From: Hyalella azteca
Taxonomy: Eukaryota > Arthropoda > Malacostraca > Amphipoda > Hyalellidae
Length of the DNA: 64,000 nt
NCBI RefSeq assembly: GCF_000764305.2
Contig: NW_025939426.1
Location: forward strand, 65,957-129,956
Reading direction: 5' to 3'
The stretch's first letter is position 1, and each line of letters opens with the position of its first letter. Both the position numbers and the translations under genes were made by a program. Shown piece by piece: positions 44,801 to 54,310 of the stretch. The notes under the pieces are model-generated. The model saw only the letters and a list, made by a program, of their open reading frames with translations, was not told the DNA's origin and ran no database searches.

Positions 44801-47800
44801 GGAGAATTCAAAATGTTTCCTGAGGAACTGAGAGCCCCAAGAACATTAATCTGACTCTGTGTGTTAACACGGTTGTTGTCCAGACCCACGTTGGCTGTAG
44901 GTAAAGGAACACCGACATTTAAATCCAAATTTGTTGGGTAATCTTCGGTTTCCAAAACTGAGTTGGCTGTGGTTGCTGAAAAAGAACTACGTGTGTCTAA
45001 TAAAGCTTTACCTACACTGTTTTGATCGGTGTAGTCATAATCTGCGGTACTGTCGAAGTTTGACTCATAATCGGTGTCATAGGACGGATCAGTGAGGTCA
45101 AAAGGCGCAAAAGTCGTAAATTCGTTCGTTTTGAAGCCCACAGTCGTGAAGAGATTAAAGACTGCCGTATTGGATGTTCCCGGTACAGGATTAAACTGAG
45201 GAGCCGTAGGCGGAGGAGATACAGGGACAAATCCTTTTATTTCTTTGGCAACTGAAGGCGATGATTGCGACTTTTTGAATTCAAACCCTGACTTTTTCGC
45301 TGGTACTGGGTTGAACTTCTTTGCATGTGGAGGTGGTGTTCTTGGAGCAAATCCTGAAGTGTCAGGAGCGGGATTTTTAGGTCTGATTTGAAACTTTGCC
45401 AGCTGTTGCTTTGCAGCATTTGCGTTTGGGGAGAAAGGATCGAACTGCTTAGCAGTTTTAGGAGGAGCTCTTGGAGCAAATCCTGTTGGATCGTTGATTT
45501 CGGTAGTTGTTTCTGCAGGGAATGTATTCTGTTTAATCGCATTTTTCGCATTCCTCAAAGAATTTCCGCTCTTCTGCGTGTGTGCTGGCGATGCCAGTGA
45601 CGTGATTGGAGTGAGAATTTCTTGGTTATTTTCAACTCGAAGCACGCTTTTTTGGAAAGCTTGCGTTGTTTTCTGAGACACATGAGACGTTCTTCGTGAG
45701 TCACTTGAAGTAGTCTTCTGACTATTGATCGGAGTGGTTCTTTGTGTCACTGGACTGGAATTGGAAAACAACGTTGTTGGCATTCTGAACTTGGTGGACC
45801 CTCTGCTGCTGGGTGGTTCTGTTGTGAAGCGTTGGTTGCTTGTTCTTTCTGGAAGAGGTGAAAACAATCCATTTTGCACTTCTGCTGCCAGGGCTCGTGC
45901 GAAGATATCCTGTCAGAGAGAGCAACGAGTGTCAATGTTTGTAATAATAATTTATAACTTGGATGTAATTTTACCTAAAAGCCCGGGCCAATTAAAGAGA
46001 AATACTGTCAGTTTCAATTTATCCGAATGTCTTCTTTAGATGCTTAATTAGTTGCTTATTCGAATGTTTAACCTAATTAATTGTCATCATGTTAATCTAT
46101 ATATCCTCTCAAGATTATAATATATTATATTTTGCTGGTATATAATACTGTATTGTTTTGGCATTCTTATTTGAAACAATAATTTTATTATATAACAATT
46201 TTTAGTAGACTATTATTATGCTTTATCATGTTTATAAACATAATAAAATATACAAGTTAAAGTTTGTTTTATTATGTTTATTTTTAATATTACAACATTC
46301 ATAATATCGTAATATTGTAACTGTTATACGGTCTATTTACAAATAAATACTTTCAAAGACCTTTTGCACTAATTTGATTTCTATTGACCACGAATATCAT
46401 TTTTTTTCATATGAATGTTCGTAAAACTATTATTTATTTCAAGCTGCAATTCGAATCTATGCGTCCTGACGGTATCTCTTACATCAGACGCAGGTCTTTG
46501 AACGATTTGCATTGTCGTCGGTTAATGTATGTATCTTTTGACAAAGGATTCGCCATGTCAACTGCGCACTGATATTCTTGAAGGCATGAGCTGTCTTTCT
46601 TTTTGATAACTAAGCGTTTTCGTTTTCCTAACATTATTCTATAAGTTCTAGATCACGTTTTCCACCTCATTACGATGGTCGTTGAACGCCTTATCCAATA
46701 TAAACTCAACTAACCTCATTCAAGACGAAATCCCGGTGGTTTTTATCATTAGTGGAATGGTCGTTATGATGGTCGTGATGATGGTCGTGATGGCCATGAT
46801 GGTGATGATGGCCGTCTAACTTCGAGCACTGACCCTGAAAGGATAAAAAATTCAGGGATATTAGGAAAAATTCAGGGATATTAGGTCAGGATAAGCTATC
46901 TCTCACCAGCCTGTACATTTTTGAGGCGGTAACCTTATAAACGCTTCAGTGAACATTAACTCATATGGTCTGCTTGTGAGCAACATAACCTTTACAAAAG
47001 GTTAAAAAATTCAGTTGAGCCCTTGGGAAAAATTTAATTCGGTCAAATCGGAATCGGCACGCGATATTCAAGGCTGTTAAGGCCAAGGCGTTGGCACTGA
47101 AGTTGTGTTTTTAATGCTTTCGATAAAAATGGTTTAAGCGCACTTTTTGGTTCGAAACACGCTCAAAAATGTTTCGATCATTGTTCAATTCACCAGATAA
47201 ACTTTTTTTTGCAAACATTTTCTACGAGCTAAATCATCACGTATTAACACTAATTAAATCGTGATTGCAAGTATTACTCTATTTACACGCAAGCTGTTCA
47301 GTCGGAGCCTTTGAAGGATAATTATAATAGTGATGTTGTTTAAGCTGCTTTTAGAATCGTGGTACTAATCCAAAGGTAACTAAGTAATCAGTTCTCGTGA
47401 ATTAAATTTAGTAATGTATTTAAAAAGCGATTGAAAAGCCACTTTCATATTTATAAAAAAGGCTGCCTAAGAGTTTGCAATATTTTTCTATTTAAGCATA
47501 ATATCTTAATTTGCGGTACTTTGAGTAAATCTGTGTAAAGTCTAAAAAATTTCTTCGGTTAAAATTCATTGCAATTAGCGAGTAAAGATTGCAGTTTCAG
47601 AGATAACCCTGCAGAGATTAGTTTCAGATTAACCGTGATGCCATTGCCAGTACGCTTTGCGACACGAGTCGTCATACATTAGGATCATATTAATTGCTAT
47701 GTCTCGGTCTGAACGCGTTGCAGCCCAAAAGCTAACTCATCATAGATTAGTAACAGATTAACTGTGACACCGTGACATTGGAAGCTCTTGTTTACTGAGC

Positions 47801-49229
47801 TACAAAACGTCGAATGACGACAGTAATTATTGCAGCCGCGGGGTCAGGCGCCGAGTCAAATAGTGGAGCTTCTCATGGAAGCAGAAGGCGAAACTCGAAG
47901 AAGATGGCAAAGAGAACGAGCTGTGTGAAGGTCGCTTGAGCCATCTTGGCAGATGTCAATGATGATTACAGGCTGTAAGAAGCTAGACGCTTTTTCGCTA
48001 GTTCACTCAATCATTCTCTCGTGTAGTTGCTTAGAGTCTTGCGGTAATTGAGTGTAGCATCTCGATGCTATTTGCTTGAACAAGGTGTAGGAACGTCAGG
48101 CTGCGCCCAGCAAGAATGTGATACTGGTCGAAAATAGTTTTGTTTAAATGGTTAATATATAGGCATTTGAACCTGAACATATTAATTATTAAAAAGTCGT
48201 TCATTGTCGTTCGTAGTGCCTTGACCATCTTTTTTGAAGGCAGTAGTAACGTCTGCAATGCTCATGAAAAAGGTAGCTGTATTCGATTTTTGTGAAATAT
48301 TACTGGAATTACTTTTTGTATTGCAAGGCGTGAAAGTTCTGATCATTCTTTGGCTGCGTTAAGAATAGATAATTTTAAGAATAATATTTTTAGCGCATTT
48401 TCTCATTTATGGAAAAAATGCACTACTGTGCTCGCCATGTCCGTCTGTCTGTCTGTCCGTCCGTCCGTGACCTCATCTTTTCGTCGACGAGAAAATGCAC
48501 TCTCTGTCACTCACTGCAGTGAGTACTGAGTTATATTTTTTATAAATATGTTTCTGAATGTTCTGATTAATCATGATTTTCGTTAACATTCCTCAGGTTA
48601 CGGATGTAGTTGAAATTATTATTTATTTATTTAAAATAATAAAGAATAAATTTTGCATTGCCAGATTTGCAATTTGTCCTTAGTAAAACAAAAGCCATCA
48701 TAAAATTTTTTAAGCCAGGCAAATTTTGTTTTGCAATGTGTTTTTTCTAATTAAAGAGACATCATAAATATCACCGAGTTCTTTACGTGAACTTTCATGA
48801 CTTCAGATCCCATGAGAGGCACCTGTTGTTTCTTTGAAATTCTAGTAATAAAAATTTCTTGGTCCTGCATAACTATATTCACACAACACTCTTGGGATAA
48901 TGACAGATTACATAAAAGACTGATGGGCCGTAAGAATTAATGCCTTTCTACTCACTATTCATCTACTCACGGTTCTGCATTAATATGCTCACCATTCATC
49001 TACCCATCATTCTACAACATCAATCTACCTACATGATGATCACAACATCAATCAACATGATGATCAATCTACAACACATGCTGATCTACAACATCAATCT
49101 ACCTACATGATGATCAATCTACAACATCATCTACCTACAGATGTATAATCTACAATTCTACATCTTTGATCTACTCACCTCTGCCAAGAAGAAGAGGATG
49201 GCGAGATAGAGCACAGAAATCCCGTGCAT
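32390..49229 (-). CDS. Secreted chitin-binding (CBM14, CPAP1-like) protein with His-rich and GF-P repeat regions
   Basis: Four exons (49179-49229, 46715-46834, 44353-45909, 32390-32821), all phase 0, give 719 codons plus stop. Residues 1-17 are a signal peptide (MHGISVLYLAILFFLAE). Residues 18-57 are His-rich (14 of 40). Residues 58-576 are low complexity, rich in Thr, Ser, Pro and Asn, with three GF(A/V)P..PP..A..F.P repeats at about 200, 243 and 283 and an acidic Tyr/Asp stretch at about 334-354. One peritrophin-A domain has Cys at 598, 614, 620, 631, 644 and 652 (spacing 15-5-10-12-7) with YFADPE and CDWWYNV blocks. The tail is acidic. CBM14 proteins bind chitin in cuticle, trachea or gut lining. 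One domain after a long disordered region fits CPAP1 or mucin-like cuticular proteins; the exact orthologue is not identified. Because every intron is phase 0, an exon hidden in the 11.5-kb intron would not break the frame. Confidence 0.88.
35187..35332. mobile_element. Short TIR element (copy 1 of 2)
   Basis: Starts CTGGCGTTATAGTGACCGGC and ends in the imperfect inverse (right end reverse complement CCGGCATTTCAGTGACCGG). The interior shares AACTGTTTTCCGTTTTTGTC with the second copy at 52358-52500. About 146 bp, no coding capacity: a MITE. The superfamily is unclear since no clean target duplication was seen. Confidence 0.65.
37044..37075. repeat. Perfect 14-bp stem hairpin
   Basis: ACAAGTCTTCCAAA, loop CATT, then TTTGGAAGACTTGT, followed by a T-rich tract. 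Lies inside the large intron. Too short for a microRNA precursor. Confidence 0.8.
42425..43058. repeat. 50-54-bp GC-rich minisatellite with CACGTG E-boxes
   Basis: About twelve units. GATGC recurs at 42466, 42516, 42566, 42620, 42674, 42725, 42779, 42830, 42884, 42951 and 43005. Units contain GTGGCAGCGGAAGGCAGTAC and most have GCCACGTGGACGCAGTGCC; nine CACGTG palindromes were counted. Long open frames exist on both strands because of the repeat; none is credible as a gene. Confidence 0.9.
44353..45909 (-). CDS. Chitin-binding gene coding exon 3: long low-complexity region
   Basis: 519 residues without Cys. Begins DIFARALAAEVQNGLFSPLP and ends QLGPQA. Ser/Thr-rich stretches could be O-glycosylated, as in mucins. 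Also has two VGVPLP/IGVPLP motifs. Acceptor TCTGACAG, donor CAAGCG|GTGAGT. Confidence 0.9.
45910..46714 (-). other. Intron of the chitin-binding gene with AT-rich hairpin
   Basis: Phase 0 intron. An AT-rich 15-bp perfect inverted repeat is at 46234-46248 and 46267-46281 (ATAAACATAATAAAA and its complement). Nothing else stands out. Confidence 0.6.
46715..46834 (-). CDS. Chitin-binding gene coding exon 2: His-rich
   Basis: Forty residues beginning GQCSKLDG then runs of His broken by Gly, Asp and Asn, ending KNHRDFVLNE. Fourteen are His. Acceptor CCTTTCAG, donor AATGAG|GTTAGT. Such runs can bind metal ions or buffer pH; the function here is inference. Confidence 0.87.
46835..49178 (-). other. 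Intron of the chitin-binding gene with one dispersed repeat
   Basis: Phase 0 intron. Holds the CCGT-core repeat at 48391-48542 and, at about 49010-49150, imperfect copies of CATGATGATCAATCTACAAC near the signal-peptide exon. No hidden exon was recognised. Confidence 0.6.
48391..48542 (+). mobile_element. CCGT-core dispersed repeat (copy 1 of 3)
   Basis: Order of blocks: TAGCGCATTTTCTCATTTAT, GTGCTCGCCATGTCCGTC, a CTGT/CCGT tetranucleotide run, TTTTCGTCGACGAGAAAATG, then CACTCACTGCAGTGAGTACT and GAGTTATATTTTTT. The same order is found at 52193-52345 (reverse) and 54127-54310. Confidence 0.85.
49179..49229 (-). CDS. Chitin-binding gene coding exon 1: signal peptide
   Basis: Encodes residues 1-17, a hydrophobic LYLAILFFLA core after MHGISV. 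Donor GCAGAG|GTGAGT. A CGTTTCAG acceptor 8 nt before the ATG (exon edge 49237) shows the transcript begins further upstream, in a separate untranslated exon. Confidence 0.88.
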
Positions 49230-49957
49230 CGTGTTAACTGAAACGGAAAATAAGTTGATCGGTTAGCAACATCAATGCTAAGCGTTTTATTTATTTTTAC
49301 CTCGATCTTTATTAAGAATATTAAGGTATCCGACTTAAAAACAAAGAAAACGCTCAGCATATTAATGCTATTTTCATTGAAGATTTTTGGCGCTTATTTG
49401 CTTTAAATTGCTGGGAAGTCACAATTTGGACGGACTAATTATATAGGTACTTAAAATTTTATTGAATGATTTCTGTAGTTCCCAAAGACTGTGCCGCTCG
49501 CTATATAGGCATCAAAACGTCAGCAAAAGAAAACGGTCGTACAATTGGAGGCGCCAACTCATTTGGCAGGCAAGGAGGTTGCGAGAAATGGCACACTCAT
49601 TAGCGAAATTAATCAGAATGTAGCAAGAGTGAGGGCACGGATGGATGCTGTGGTTCCCTCAGGTGTCTAAGGTGAGTCTCGTTACGAGCAAAGGTCACGG
49701 TTGACTCCTCCCAACCGAAGGTGAGGTAAGAAGAAGCGCCTTCTGTTCTTCCTTCAATTAAAGACATCAAAACACCAATAAAAAAGCCTCTCGCAGCCGC
49801 TCTACGCAATCTTAAATGCATTAATTGAGAAAATACTTTTTATTTGGTGACGCCAACAACATTTCGATGAGATTTTTAACATTTTCATATTTTTTCAGTT
49901 CGAGTGGCTTTATCAAAGCAATGCAACTCGCTATTCTTCAACGAGTTGGACCACAAT

Positions 49958-50314
49958 TTATTCTTGATTTAAAAGCAATACCAGTTCAGATTCAGTTATA
50001 ATCCATGAACTGCTTTTTGGTTGCATAAGTTCCGTCACTGGTACAATAAAATCACCCTCATCTTTAATCTCAAGCGAAGGAAAAGTGATAAATATGTCAT
50101 TCTCAATAATATTCTTTATGCCATATTGAAGCTCTAGTTTCGAATATTTTTCATCAAAGAGGCTTGGGTTGAAGCAAGTACCTCTTGAAGGCATTAATGA
50201 GAGCCTTTCCCTTTGTACTGGTCCGCAAAAGCTCTTACGTTTGGCGCAGCCGAAATTTTTATAAGGCAATTGCACTTTGAAAGTGTGGGAATGAATAAGC
50301 AAAATAAAGTGCAA
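49958..50314 (-). CDS. Hypothetical 118-aa ORF
   Basis: Not recognised. ATG to TAA, with a Cys pair in the first third (FGCAKRKSFCGP) and mixed hydrophobic and charged segments such as ENDIFITFPSLEIKDEGDF, which look more protein-like than chance AT-rich frames. No signal peptide or splice sites could be assigned and no domain is evident. A second open frame at 50427-50630 lies upstream on the same strand (DFADALFGHHSSYWKWHILL). The two might be exons or remnants of one gene, or chance frames. Confidence 0.25.
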   Translation of the reverse strand: MHFILLIHSHTFKVQLPYKNFGCAKRKSFCGPVQRERLSLMPSRGTCFNPSLFDEKYSKLELQYGIKNIIENDIFITFPSLEIKDEGDFIVPVTELMQPKSSSWIITESELVLLLNQE

Positions 50315-51638
50315 TGATTCGGTGAAATGTTACCGCGCTATTTATTTGAGCGAACTTTCAGGTCGCCAGTCGCTAATCTCCTAACTGGAATGACTTAGCT
50401 TGAAGTTTAAAAAAAAATCTCCACATTCAGAGGATAATAATCTTAAAGTTTTTATCTCTGTTTAAATTATACGCATTGAATTTGAATAATATACCGATAT
50501 CTCTCGATATTTCTTGCAGCAAAATATGCCATTTCCAGTATGATGAATGATGCCCAAACAATGCATCAGCGAAATCAGGGCTAGCAAAAAATTGGTGAGT
50601 GCAGCAATGCCAGGTTACGCGGCTGTTCAATATTACATCAAAAGGTCATTCTTTATCTATTAAAGATCCATATCCAACGACACAAGCTATAACAATACGA
50701 TACGACACGTGTCAGACGACATAGGTATAGTTTACGCAGCTCGCTACATTTCACAGATAACTTGTGTTAATTTCATAACATGGATACGATACAACATATG
50801 AAGATAAATAAGGAAGTGTTTGCTAAAGCAACATCCGTTCGCTCACATTTGCAGGAACCGCGTTGATAAAATACTGTGATGACAACGTTTCGTTTATAAG
50901 GATTGCGCTTCAAAGCTTGGGGTTATCATTAAATTGTATAGGAGTTCATTGGATACGAAGTTGTGCTTAGTGGCGATATGTTTATCATTGAACCTAATGA
51001 TCAGTGTCGTGACGTGTGCTCGTTAAAGAATTACAACAAGATACTGAACCGAGAAGTGCTGTAAATGATAGTTCAACAATGCCTCTATTATTATGTTTAA
51101 CTTTCACTATGTTTTATCACAGCATTGTTGGCGCTCGGTAAAACATACCCAAAAATGCTATAGTATCCGAACTTATAAATTTGAATTTTACCAGGAGGGC
51201 ATATCAGACTATCACGAGAATTTTGGCACGAATATAATGAATTCTAGATTGGAACTGGCATGAAATAATGATTATTAATGCGTCCAGAAAAAATGAAGCT
51301 GAAGTTTAACTGAATAGCATTCGTCTCGAATCTTCCAAATTATAATGATATTCATCGCGTGTTGAACGTCGCTGTGTCGAGAGCTCCTGATAAATATTTC
51401 GTATTACTACTTCAAGAGCGAACTTAAACAAACGGCAAGCGCCACTTCGTCAATATATCTATAGGCCTCAATAGAGAGGGATCTGCCAAATAGGCCAAAA
51501 AACTTTACAGACCAACAAGGTTTTCTTTTCCTATACACACCAGCTAGCTGCTTCTGCAGTCCATGCATGCAGTCAGTAGCGCATTATAAATAATCAATGC
51601 TGCTTGTTTCCCTAATATCGCTTGCTAACTGGATTATA

Positions 51639-51902
51639 CAGAAATAGTAATTCTATTTGCAAAATGAATTTAGTGAGGAGGCACTTAATCTATATTTTAT
51701 AACAATTAATGATGAGTTGTTATTGAACTTTCTTTAATGCTTGCTTTGTTAGATGAAAATTACATCGTCGAAACAGAAATAGCGATTCTATTTGCAAAAT
51801 GAATTTAGTGAGGGGTCAGTTAATTTATAACAATTAAAGATGAGTTTTTATTGAACTTTCTTAAATGCTTGCTTTGTTAGATGAAAATCACATCGTCGAA
51901 AA
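51639..51902. repeat. Tandem duplication, about 130-bp units
   Basis: CAGAAATAG..ATTCTATTTGC starts at 51639 and again at 51774; the rest of the unit is closely repeated to ACATCGTCGAAA / CACATCGTCGAAA. The second copy has a small internal deletion and several substitutions. Confidence 0.85.
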
Positions 51903-52192
51903 CCTAAAAATTTTACAGAAATGAAAAGCGGCGACGCGTTGGACTATAGGTCCCGCAAGATGACTCTGTCCTCAAAGGAACTTATTCATTGCACTGCCAT
52001 AAGCCGGTAATATGATTTGCTAATGAACATTAACTATATCATTAATTATTGTCTGTAAATATTATAATTATATTTTATTAATTTGCAAGCAAGTTATAAC
52101 TCCTTATAGATGTTGAGTGGTCAGATACGCTAAAATGGAGTGGAATTTTATTCTTTCTCGGATTCTTTCAACATTGGTCGAAATAACGGTGA

Positions 52193-52345
52193 AAAAATAT
52201 AACTCGGTACTTACTGCAGTGAGTGACAGAGAGCGCATTTTCTCGTCGACGAAAACGTGAAATCACGGACGGACAGACAGACGGACGGACAGACGGACAT
52301 GGCGAGCACAATAGTGCGTTTTTTTATAAATGAGAAAATGCGCTA
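52193..52345 (-). mobile_element. CCGT-core dispersed repeat (copy 2 of 3)
   Basis: Reverse orientation. Same blocks as the copy at 48391; GGACGGACAGACAGACGGAC is the core run read on the plus strand. It ends GAGAAAATGCGCTA only 12 bp before the TIR element at 52358. Confidence 0.85.
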
Positions 52346-52357
52346 AAAATGGACTAT

Positions 52358-52500
52358 CTGGCGTTCTAGTGACCAGCCGCCCCGTGAAATATAACTATTT
52401 ACCGTTTTTTTGTCAAGTTAACGTATGAGAAACGTACCATACTTGGAAAAAACGGAATAACCGCTTAATTTTTCGAGTCGCCCGGTTACTAGAACTCCGG
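52358..52500. mobile_element. Short TIR element (copy 2 of 2)
   Basis: CTGGCGTTCTAGTGACCAGC at the left; the right end in reverse complement reads CCGGAGTTCTAGTAACCGGG. The interior shares TATTTACCGTTTTTTTGTC with copy 1. About 143 bp, noncoding. Possible TA on both sides (ACTAT / GGTTAG), which is not decisive. Confidence 0.65.
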
Positions 52501-53934
52501 TTAGACCTTCTTTTAAAACAATTTCATACAAGCATATAGACCTGCTTACATAAATGGTTCGAATTCTCAAGATGATACATAGAATGGTTTAAGAACGAAA
52601 AACTTTCGACAAGAAATTAGTTACAATCGAGAGTCAACATTGAAGCTCATTTAATAGTACATCAAAAATATTTAACTAGGTTCAGAAATTCGAATAAATA
52701 TTTTTAGTTTTAACGTAGTATTAATTATTATTTTACTAGTCATGAAGGATATTTAAATAAATTAGAATAATGTTAATATTTGCGAATTGCCTTGAATTTT
52801 TCCAGAAGCTTGAATTGGCCACTGAAATTACCTTTTGAGTGCGGATACTGCTTTATAACAGTCGCAATTGTGATTAGTGAATAATTTGATTAATGGTTGT
52901 ATTTTTTCATGCATTTAATAACAAAATTTTGGTAGAGAATGGCATGCCTTTCTCAACTTTATTTCGCTGGTAGTGTTCAAATGAATTTTTCAATCCAGAA
53001 TCTTGCGTCAAAAAAAAAAAAAAAAAAAAATTCGACTGATTCGACTGATTTGCATTGAAAATCAACAACGGTAAGTTAAATCGCCTTTAGTTTAATGTTT
53101 TTTTTTTGTATCTGTAGGTAATCGTAATGTGCTTAGCGTTCGAAAATATTGAACATGTATTAAACTTTTAGGTAAGAGAGTTGAGCAGCAAAGAAAAAAT
53201 TGCCAGGACGAAAATGTTTTTATATACTAGGAACATTCTGACTTTTTTGCAACGGATCAGATTTTCATTGGTTATTTGAGGGCAATTGATTGAGAAGTAG
53301 CAAGATTGATTATTTTTAAGCTAATTTGGTAATTTTTCTATGGTTTTGATGCCATTTATTTCGTTTGTAGCATGCAGATGCAACTAAAAAACTAGGTATA
53401 CATCATCGAATAAACAAATTTAACATAAGAGGATCAACAAGATTTAGTTGAAAGCACAATTGTGCTTTTTCAACAAAAAGGTATGAATCGCAAATGAACC
53501 CAAGTTATGCCATGATATCTGTTGTTAAATTCCCCACAGAACACGTACAAGTGAGTACTAAATTATACAGTAAGTGTAATTAAGTACTGTAATTGAACAA
53601 TAATTTTAATATTGGAGCTTGTTCATAAAGAAACGTGAGGTCCAACACTGAACGCAGCCCAATGTTGAGAATGGCATGTGGCTTGGTAGCTTTTATAAAT
53701 AATGTGGTTTATTCTTATCCATTTAAGCCATAAAAACACAGTGAAAAAAGCAACGTTTAAGTCATAATACGATGCCGTCCAATGTGATATCGATTTATTA
53801 ATTCACTCCTCGATATTCACAGTTAACGAAACCTTTTTCTCACTCAATTAATTATCAATCTCAAGTCACTATATAAAGTAAATTTGTCAACAGCTTCGTA
53901 AGATCAAGCCCGCATACCAACTCAGTACCCTCAC

Positions 53935-54036
53935 TGCCACGGATCTTAGCACGGCAGGGCCTGGCGCACGGTCCTCTTCAGCCGGAGTCACGGGGCCGAG
54001 TGAGGTGGCAGAGGCACTCACTTTCGCTCTTATATG
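53935..54036 (-). promoter_or_regulatory. Candidate TATA/Inr promoter and untranslated first exon of the chitin-binding gene
   Basis: Minus strand: TATA-like CATATAAGAG (54036-54027), then TCACTC with its A at 54001, 33 nt downstream of the first T of the TATA, then GTGGCA|GTGAGG, a donor-like site with exon edge 53935. The piece between (about 67 nt) is GC-rich in AT-rich surroundings. Joining it to the acceptor at 49237 would give the untranslated leader that the acceptor implies. Placement is inference; no transcript evidence is available. Confidence 0.3.
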
Positions 54037-54126
54037 CCTTCCGTAAGTTGCGTGGCACCTGCGGGCGTCACGCCCTTAGCACCGCGTGCCCTCCCATAGT
54101 CGCATTAAAATTCCCAGTACAATTTT

Positions 54127-54310
54127 AAGCGCATTTTCTCATTCATGGAAAAAGAGCGTCATTGTGCTCGACATGTCCGTCCGTCCGTCTGTCTGTCCGT
54201 CTGTCTGTCCGACCGTCCGTCTGTCTGTCCGTCCGTGACTTCACGTTTTCGTCGACGAGAAAATGCGCTCTCTGTCACTCAATGCAGAGAGTACTGAGTT
54301 ATATTTTTTT
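54127..54310 (+). mobile_element. CCGT-core dispersed repeat (copy 3 of 3, longest core)
   Basis: AAGCGCATTTTCTCATTCAT, then GTGCTCGACATGTCCGTCCG, an expanded CCGT/CTGT run, CGTGACTTCACG, TTTTCGTCGACGAGAAAATG and the AGAGTACTGAGTTATATTTT end. The core run is longer than in the other two copies, so it behaves as a microsatellite inside the element. Confidence 0.85.

Larger units (their letters stand above)
49238..53934 (-). other. Possible 5' UTR intron of the chitin-binding gene
   Basis: If the candidate first exon near 54.0 kb is right, all of this is one intron. It contains the hypothetical ORF at 49958-50314, a tandem duplication, a CCGT-core repeat, a TIR element and a run of 21 A at 53010-53030 followed by TTCGACTGA repeated twice. 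Confidence 0.3.
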
